Assembly (NCBI GenBank): GCA_938002955.1
Contig: CALLAA010000023.1
Coordinates: 1 to 57,630, forward strand
DNA from: an uncultured Acidimicrobiales bacterium
Lineage (GTDB): Bacteria; Actinomycetota; Acidimicrobiia; Acidimicrobiales; SHLQ01
Length of the DNA stretch: 57,630 nt
Direction of reading: 5' to 3'
Shown piece after piece: positions 53,405-57,630 of the stretch. The notes under the pieces were generated by a model. The model saw only the letters and a list, made by a program, of their open reading frames with translations. It did no database searches and was not told where the DNA came from. The first letter of the stretch is position 1. Every line of letters starts with the position of its first letter. Both the position numbers and the translations under genes were made by a program.

Positions 53405-53700
53405 TAGTCGATGATGTGTTGCACAGCGGTGCGGTTCGCCAGAACCGGGCGGATCCGCTCGGTGATCACGGCGATGTGGTCGGGGTTTTCGCTGTACGCC
53501 CGGAAGCCAGCTTCATCATCAAAATCTGCGACCAGCACGATGTCGAAGTTTCCTTCGGCGAGTCCAGCATCTCGTCCGATCGAATACGAACGAATCTCGG
53601 GTACCAGTCCCGGCAGTGTTTCGAGGCCAGCAACGATCGCTGCTGCATCCTCATTGGTGGATTCGGCGGTCAACTGCATCATCACAACATGTCGGAGCAT
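53404..53700 (-). CDS. Dabb-domain protein (stress-response A/B barrel)
   Basis: 98 residues from ATG 53700; GTG 53706 is possible. The dimeric alpha-beta barrel is recognised from LRHVVMMQLTA, GLETLPGLVPEIRSYSIGRD, NFDIVLVADFDDEAGFRAYSENPDH (residues about 52-76) and TAVQHIID. Dabb proteins are small enzymes or chaperones; function is uncertain. TACTAT lies six bases before the ATG at 53707-53712 with no Shine-Dalgarno, which suggests a leaderless message. It leads the kinase-thioesterase unit. Confidence 0.82.
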   Translation of the reverse strand: MLRHVVMMQLTAESTNEDAAAIVAGLETLPGLVPEIRSYSIGRDAGLAEGNFDIVLVADFDDEAGFRAYSENPDHIAVITERIRPVLANRTAVQHIID

Positions 53701-53768
53701 GACCACATAGTAGGTCTAGCGGCGCGCCGGGCCTGTTGTTGGCGGGACATCAGCCCAAACGCGAAAGT

Positions 53769-53878
53769 GGCCCGCTCCATGGCGGCGGAACCAAGAGCGG
53801 GCCTCGTTGAAACGGGAGGTGGCGGAACCTCCCAGAATGTTTCAACGATCGTGCGTCGAGGACGGCGGGTCATCGACG
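53769..53878. ncRNA. Candidate structured RNA with three hairpins
   Basis: Three hairpins follow one another in DNA without a gene. Hairpin A at 53769-53803 has a perfect 9-base stem (GGCCCGCTC). Hairpin B at 53804-53848 has a perfect 10-base outer stem (TCGTTGAAAC), a perfect 7-base inner stem (GGGAGGT) and a GGCGGA loop; on its right side AGAAT bulges. Hairpin C at 53854-53878 has a 6-base stem (CGTCGA). The identical 9-mer GGCGGAACC occurs at 53784 and 53821, and GGCGG recurs in loop C. On the minus strand the loops would be C-rich. The strand is not known. Confidence 0.45.
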
Positions 53879-54003
53879 GCGATGTAGAGAACTTACCTTT
53901 GAGTAGCTTAACGAAAGATCGTCGTTTCCAACTCGATATCCGGGACTGTACGAATCGTCACATGGTGACGTCACGCAGGTCACAGCCCGCTGATAGAGCG
54001 AGA

Positions 54004-54465
54004 TTAACGTCGCGGACCTGGCTGAAAGCTGGTGCGCTCGTCGACGATTGGCTGCAAGGACAGCCGAGGCGTGCGAAGCAGCGGACCGCTCTGTTGGGGC
54101 ACGTTTCGAGGCGCCCCGTTGCTCTCGAGCGTAAAGACCGCCCATCCGTAGGCGATGAGGGCAACGTCGACCAACAGGTGCACGGCCCAAAGCACCGACC
54201 ACGACCGAGCGAGCAGCAGCGTGAAGAGCGCCGCGACGACGAGCGCAACGAGCACCTCGCGGCGGCGTTTACGAGCCATCGTCGGCGTACGCGGGGCTGC
54301 CAGCGCGGACGGCGGGCGGCTTCCGAGTGGCCCAGCGGGGAGTCCCATTCCCGAGCCGGAGAGGAACCGGTCGCGGCTCCAGGCCCAGACCCAACCAGCC
54401 CAGCCGAGGGCGATAACAAGAACGACGAGAAACAGCATGTGAGGCAGGAACTCTTCTACTAGCAA
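54004..54465 (-). CDS. Membrane protein, unknown
   Basis: 153 residues. A hydrophobic N-terminal helix (HMLFLVVLVIALGWAGWVWAW), a polar Pro/Arg-rich middle, then two more hydrophobic stretches (VLVALVVAALFTLLLA and VLWAVHLLVDVALIAYGWAVF) and a polar end. No family is recognised. It begins 32 bases after the moaC stop on the same strand, so it may belong to that unit. The 300 bases to its left (53701-54003) hold the candidate structured RNA and no gene. Confidence 0.6.
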   Translation of the reverse strand: MLVEEFLPHMLFLVVLVIALGWAGWVWAWSRDRFLSGSGMGLPAGPLGSRPPSALAAPRTPTMARKRRREVLVALVVAALFTLLLARSWSVLWAVHLLVDVALIAYGWAVFTLESNGAPRNVPQQSGPLLRTPRLSLQPIVDERTSFQPGPRR

Positions 54466-54497
54466 CAGCGAACGGCCGAGACCCTACCTGCCGTTTC

Positions 54498-54992
54498 CTA
54501 GTCCGGCGCGGATGTTTCCCGGTGATAACTGCCACTTTTGCCGCCGGTCTTTTCCCAGAGCGCAACCGACGAAATCGTCATCGACTTATCGAGCGACTTA
54601 CACATGTCGTAGATGGTCAGTGCGGCTACCGAACATGCGGTCAACGCTTCCATTTCTACTCCGGTCAGACCAACGGTCTCGACGGATGCTTCGATGTCGA
54701 TGTGGGCGTCGCCGATTTCGAAGTTCACGTTTACTGCGCCGATGAGCAGCGGATGGCACAGGGGAATGAGATCCGACGTTTTCTTGGCCGCCTGAATTCC
54801 GGCGACACGTGCAACGCTCAACACATCGCCCTTTGCGATCGCGCCGCGGGCGACCGAAGACGCGGTATCGGGCGTCATATCGACTCGGCCTTTCGCGATC
54901 GCACGACGATGTGTTGGCTCTTTTTGCGTCACGTCGACCATACGAGCGCGACCGAGTGGATCGAGATGAGTGAACTCGTCGTGTGCGGACAC
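54498..54992 (-). CDS. moaC: Molybdenum cofactor synthesis protein MoaC
   Basis: 164 residues from GTG 54992. MoaC, with MoaA, converts GTP to cyclic pyranopterin monophosphate. The diagnostic patterns are [64 protein letters not shown] (residues about 108-138) and [10 protein letters not shown]. The catalytic lysine and histidine regions are all present. Its start is one base past the moaA stop, a tight operon link. Confidence 0.95.
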   Translation of the reverse strand: MSAHDEFTHLDPLGRARMVDVTQKEPTHRRAIAKGRVDMTPDTASSVARGAIAKGDVLSVARVAGIQAAKKTSDLIPLCHPLLIGAVNVNFEIGDAHIDIEASVETVGLTGVEMEALTACSVAALTIYDMCKSLDKSMTISSVALWEKTGGKSGSYHRETSAPD

Positions 54993-54993
54993 G

Positions 54994-55971
54994 TCAGCCT
55001 CCGATTTGGCTCATATTGCGCTTCGGACGAATGAAATGCACGGTGTCGATGCCATGGCCCGCCCACTTGTCGTGGACGGCTCCTTCGATGATCTGCGCGA
55101 GTTCGTCATCGGTGGCTCCGCCGCGCATTGCATCGCGGAGGTTGTAATCGCTCACGGCGAAGAGGCAGTTTCTGAACTGACCGTCAGCGGTGAGGCGAAT
55201 GCGGTCGCAGGTATCGCAGAACTTCTCGGTGACGGTGGCGATAACGCCTACTTCGCCTTGCCCGTCGAGGTACCGGTATCGGGTGGCTGGGGCCGAGGTG
55301 CGTTCGATTGCTTCGATCGGAAATTCCGCGTGGATCTCATCGATGACCCGTTGCAGCGGCACGACCCGATCGGGTCCCCACTGCTCATCGGCGTCGAGCG
55401 GCATGAACTCAATAAAGCGCACGATGACACCCTTGTCGCGACCGAAGCGAGCAAAGTCGACGATCTCGTCGTCGTTGATGCCGTTCATTAACACCACGTT
55501 GATCTTCACGGGCGAAAAGCCTGCGTCGATCGCAGCGTCGATTCCTTGAAGCACACGCTCGAGGTCGTCGCGACGGGTGAGCTCGAGGAACCGTGCTTTG
55601 TCGAGCGAGTCGAGCGAGATATTGAGGCGCTTGAGGCCAGCGTCGCGCAGCTCTTCGGCGACCAGGGGAAGCGAAACGCCATTGGTCGTCATGGCAAGGT
55701 CGACGTTGAGTGCCGAGAGCTTACGAACGAGGCGGCTGAGATGTGCGCGCACGGTTGGTTCTCCGCCGGTGAGGCGGATGCTGTCGACGTTGTACCGGTC
55801 GACGGCGAGCTTCGCGATTCGTTCGATCTCCTCGAAGGTCAGCAACCCTTCACGGGGCATCCAGACCATGCCCTCTTCGGTCATGCAGTACTGACAGCGG
55901 AAATTGCAGCGGTCCGTGACCGCGATTCGGAGATCCCGATGCACTCGCCCGAAGGTATCTACCAGTTCCAT
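54994..55971 (-). CDS. moaA: GTP 3',8-cyclase MoaA
   Basis: 325 residues of the radical SAM enzyme that starts molybdenum cofactor synthesis. The N-terminal cluster motif is CNFRCQYC, the SAM motif region LTGGEPTVR follows, and a second cluster is held by C-terminal cysteines in [21 protein letters not shown] (residues about 251-271). The protein ends in IGG, as the GG-terminal tail that MoaA needs for activity. It is divergent from moeA; 71 bases separate the two starts. No molybdenum cofactor riboswitch is visible in that space. Confidence 0.95.
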   Translation of the reverse strand: MELVDTFGRVHRDLRIAVTDRCNFRCQYCMTEEGMVWMPREGLLTFEEIERIAKLAVDRYNVDSIRLTGGEPTVRAHLSRLVRKLSALNVDLAMTTNGVSLPLVAEELRDAGLKRLNISLDSLDKARFLELTRRDDLERVLQGIDAAIDAGFSPVKINVVLMNGINDDEIVDFARFGRDKGVIVRFIEFMPLDADEQWGPDRVVPLQRVIDEIHAEFPIEAIERTSAPATRYRYLDGQGEVGVIATVTEKFCDTCDRIRLTADGQFRNCLFAVSDYNLRDAMRGGATDDELAQIIEGAVHDKWAGHGIDTVHFIRPKRNMSQIGG

Positions 55972-56042
55972 TGGTTAAGACTACGGGCGAACGGCGCGTT
56001 CGGGAAAGCCGCGTGGGGAGCAAGAAAGCTAGCCTGAGGACG

Positions 56043-57242
56043 ATGATTCCTCTTTCCGAAGCACGCGAGTTCGTTCTGTCCAAGTGCGTCCAAGGTCCAG
56101 CGGTCACGGTTCCGGTCGACGATGCCGCAGATCTGGTGACCGCTGCGGACCTCGCCGCTGTTGGGCCAATCCCTCCGTTCGACAACACCGCAATGGACGG
56201 ATTCGCTGTCCGGGCAGCCGACGTGGCCTCGGCACCGGTCACGTTGTCGATGATCGGGACGATTGCCGCTGGAGCCGTTCCTGACATCACCGTTGGTGAG
56301 GGCCAGGCGGTTCGGATCATGACCGGAGCACCCATGCCTCCGGGGGCAGATGCCGTGGTCATGGTCGAGCTCACGAACATGTCCGAAGATCAGACCACCG
56401 TCGACGTCTCCGAATCGGTTCCGGTCGGAAACCATATTCGGCCGACCGGCGATGATGTACAGACCGGACAGGTCGTGTTTCAGGCTGGAACGGTGTTGCG
56501 ACCTGCTCACCTCGGCGTGTGCACATCGATTGGGGTGTACGACGTTCCCGTGATCGCACGACCTCGCGTTGGGGTTATCTCGACCGGCGATGAACTCGTC
56601 GATGGACCTCGTCCGCTCGGCATTGGCCAGATCCATGACTCGAACCGGCACACGTTGCTCGCTTTGGTCAACGCAATGGGTGCAACGGCGGTCGACCTTG
56701 GACTCGTCCCCGACGACGAGGATCAGATCCGTGACGCCATGACCGCAGCTGCGGCCTCGTGCGACGCGGTGATTACGAGCGGTGGTGTTTCGATGGGCGA
56801 CTTCGACTTTGTGAAGAAGGTGCTCACCGAGATCGGCGACATGCGTTGGATGCAGGTTGCGATCAAGCCTGCGAAGCCCCTGGCGTTCGGCACGGTGGAT
56901 GGCACGCCCATCTTTGGGTTGCCCGGTAATCCGGTGTCGTCGATGGTTTCGTTCGAGCTGTTCGCGCGTCCGGGCATTCGCAAGATGATGGGCCACGCCG
57001 AGCCGGTTGTTGCGACCGTGGCCGGCGTTGCTGGCGCCGACATGTTGCGCGGACCCGATGGCAAGACCCACTTCGCCCGCGTGCATGCAACGATGCGCGA
57101 CGACGGGCGGTATGAAGCCAGCTTCTCCGGTGGCCAAGGTAGCCATCAGCTCTCGGCGATGGCAGCCGCGAACGCTCTTGCGGTGATTCCAAGCGGAGAC
57201 GGGGTCCACAAGGGCGACCCGGTAGACCTACTGCTGCTCTAA
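56043..57242 (+). CDS. moeA: Molybdopterin molybdenumtransferase MoeA
   Basis: 399 residues from ATG 56043 (MIPLSEAREFV), with GAGGAC upstream; the frame is open to 55971. MoeA inserts molybdate into molybdopterin-AMP. Hallmarks are PPFDNTAMDGFAV, MTGAPMPPGADAVV, the SGGVSMGDFD motif, PLAFGT and GLPGNPVSSMVSFELF. A C-terminal barrel (domain IV) completes it. It and MoaA/MoaC supply the cofactor that the CoxL-like enzyme at 1684 would need. Its 3' end is followed by the tandem repeats at 57262-57453. Confidence 0.95.
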   Translation: MIPLSEAREFVLSKCVQGPAVTVPVDDAADLVTAADLAAVGPIPPFDNTAMDGFAVRAADVASAPVTLSMIGTIAAGAVPDITVGEGQAVRIMTGAPMPPGADAVVMVELTNMSEDQTTVDVSESVPVGNHIRPTGDDVQTGQVVFQAGTVLRPAHLGVCTSIGVYDVPVIARPRVGVISTGDELVDGPRPLGIGQIHDSNRHTLLALVNAMGATAVDLGLVPDDEDQIRDAMTAAAASCDAVITSGGVSMGDFDFVKKVLTEIGDMRWMQVAIKPAKPLAFGTVDGTPIFGLPGNPVSSMVSFELFARPGIRKMMGHAEPVVATVAGVAGADMLRGPDGKTHFARVHATMRDDGRYEASFSGGQGSHQLSAMAAANALAVIPSGDGVHKGDPVDLLLL

Positions 57243-57261
57243 CCGCGACTCCAGCTACCAC

Positions 57262-57453
57262 CTGCCAGCGGAGCGAACACCGCCTCCGGCGCCCAGGCTC
57301 CGTGCCGCATGAACGGCCTCCGGAGGAGAAGACAGACGTGGCTGCCAGCGGAGCGAACACCGCCTCCGGCGCCCAGGCTCCGTGCCGCATGAACGGCCTC
57401 CGGAGGAGAAGACGAGGCTCCGTGCCGCATGAACGGCCTCCGGAGGAGAAGAC
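57262..57453. repeat. Tandem repeats bearing CCTCCGGAGG palindromes
   Basis: A 72-base unit occurs at 57262-57333 and again, identical, at 57342-57413 (80-base period). Its last 39 bases recur a third time at 57415-57453. Each copy of the 39-mer holds the perfect palindrome CCTCCGGAGG (57317, 57397 and 57437). The array lies between the convergent moeA and GalU-like genes. No open frame of interest crosses it. Confidence 0.92.
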
Positions 57454-57465
57454 AAGGCTCTGCAG

Positions 57466-57506
57466 CCTGAAGCCGCCAAAATCAGCCGAAGGCTGGCGGC
57501 TTCAGG
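57466..57506. terminator. Bidirectional terminator-like hairpin
   Basis: CCTGAAGCCGCC at 57466 pairs perfectly with its complement ending at 57506, with an inner AGCC-GAA-GGCT stem, so a long composite hairpin forms. It starts one base past the stop of the GalU-like gene (minus strand) and follows the moeA repeats (plus strand). Neither side has a clear T run, so it would be an L-shaped or factor-assisted terminator. Confidence 0.65.
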
Positions 57507-57507
57507 A

Positions 57508-57630
57508 TCAGAGCTCAGCGACGATGCCCTTGAGCATTTCGGCAAAGTCGGTGCCCATCTCTGGGTGCTGGAGGCCGAGTTCGACCTGGGCCCGGAGGAA
57601 GTCGAGCTTTTGCCCGGCGTCCCAGCTGCC
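57508..57630 (-). CDS. UTP-glucose-1-phosphate uridylyltransferase C-terminus (partial)
   Basis: The last 40 residues of a gene entering from the right edge on the minus strand, with stop TGA at 57508-57510. The sequence (GSWDAGQKLDFLRAQVEL, then LQHPEMGTDFAEMLK) matches the end of GalU-type enzymes, in which W/Y-D-x-G-x-K-x-x-F/Y-L is the typical final block. GalU makes UDP-glucose from UTP and glucose-1-phosphate. The rest is outside the window. The name rests on one block only. Confidence 0.7.
   Translation of the reverse strand, partial: GSWDAGQKLDFLRAQVELGLQHPEMGTDFAEMLKGIVAEL

Noticed and set aside
53769-53878. Reading the hairpins as the riboswitch leader of the Dabb operon
   Set aside because: TACTAT at 53707-53712 lies six bases before the ATG with no Shine-Dalgarno, which suggests a leaderless message starting beyond the hairpins. 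Not excluded, but the element is listed as a separate RNA candidate.
53260-54462. A 400-residue open frame on the + strand
   Set aside because: It runs opposite to the GHMP kinase and Dabb genes and through the hairpin region, with Arg/Ser-rich composition and no recognisable domain; an antisense shadow.
55972-56042. Molybdenum cofactor riboswitch between moaA and moeA
   Set aside because: The gap is 71 bases and shows no suitable conserved stems.
57262-57453. Tandem repeat array considered as a CRISPR
   Set aside because: The units are 72 and 39 bases with 8- and 1-base gaps, not 25-40 base repeats with 30-40 base unique spacers, and no cas gene is near.

Overview
The window reads as chromosomal DNA of a GC-rich actinobacterium, most likely of the class Acidimicrobiia (Ilumatobacter-like, free-living, possibly aquatic). 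This is inference from gene content: F420-type oxidoreductase families, a class E sortase-type anchor motif, an AddAB-like nuclease pair, many GTG starts and 1-4 base stop/start overlaps, two Amt ammonium transporters, and enzymes of the betaine/carnitine type. I see no rRNA, tRNA, transposase, integrase, phage gene or CRISPR array. It looks like core genome, with the unusual signal in the intergenic DNA.

Layout. 1-8.7 kb: end of an unknown gene, a YbaK deacylase, a sortase-type surface protein, a lone form II CoxL-like molybdenum hydroxylase, an orphan ABC ATPase, a zinc metallopeptidase and exported or membrane proteins including a glutaminyl cyclase-like protein. 8.7-20 kb: DUF429, GluQRS, DUF445, ABC-F, PlsC-like, SurE, a second YbaK-fold deacylase, a GH13 amylase, a YcaQ-like glycosylase and a two-domain FKBP lipoprotein. 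20-27 kb: AddA/AddB-like nuclease-helicases. 27-34 kb: two related membrane proteins flanking DUF2237, an F420/FMN split-barrel protein, a dimethylglycine/sarcosine dehydrogenase-like protein, a HAD phosphatase and a GT87-like protein. 34-44.5 kb: septum-formation-like protein, a 57-residue protein, LLM oxidoreductase, MenF, methyltransferases, ThiD, a CopC-like protein, an HpcH aldolase and a gamma-butyrobetaine hydroxylase-like dioxygenase. 44.5-51.2 kb: two amt genes, then a divergent pair of GGDEF-EAL proteins. 51.2-57.6 kb: a Dabb / GHMP kinase / thioesterase operon, MoaA-MoaC, MoeA and the end of a GalU-like gene.

How it fits together. MoaA, MoaC and MoeA make molybdenum cofactor, which the CoxL-like protein would need. 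The two amt promoters each carry an 11-base-periodic array of GTTTC/ATTTC/GTnAC-like blocks resembling a GlnR operator, so nitrogen control is the likely theme there; the dehydrogenase and dioxygenase could supply nitrogen from methylated amines. The two GGDEF-EAL proteins form a divergent pair, one with all catalytic motifs and one with both degenerate.

The most unusual signals are non-coding: an array of three hairpins at 53769-53878, two of them carrying the same 9-mer in the apical region; four 17-base direct repeats at 35288-35355 beside a strong terminator; a duplicated 40-base GGGGACAGGCCCC element at 15286-15413; and a triplicated CCTCCGGAGG-bearing repeat at 57262-57453. Three convergent gene pairs share the same TTAG stop overlap. 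All functions are read from motifs and family memory; no database search was possible.
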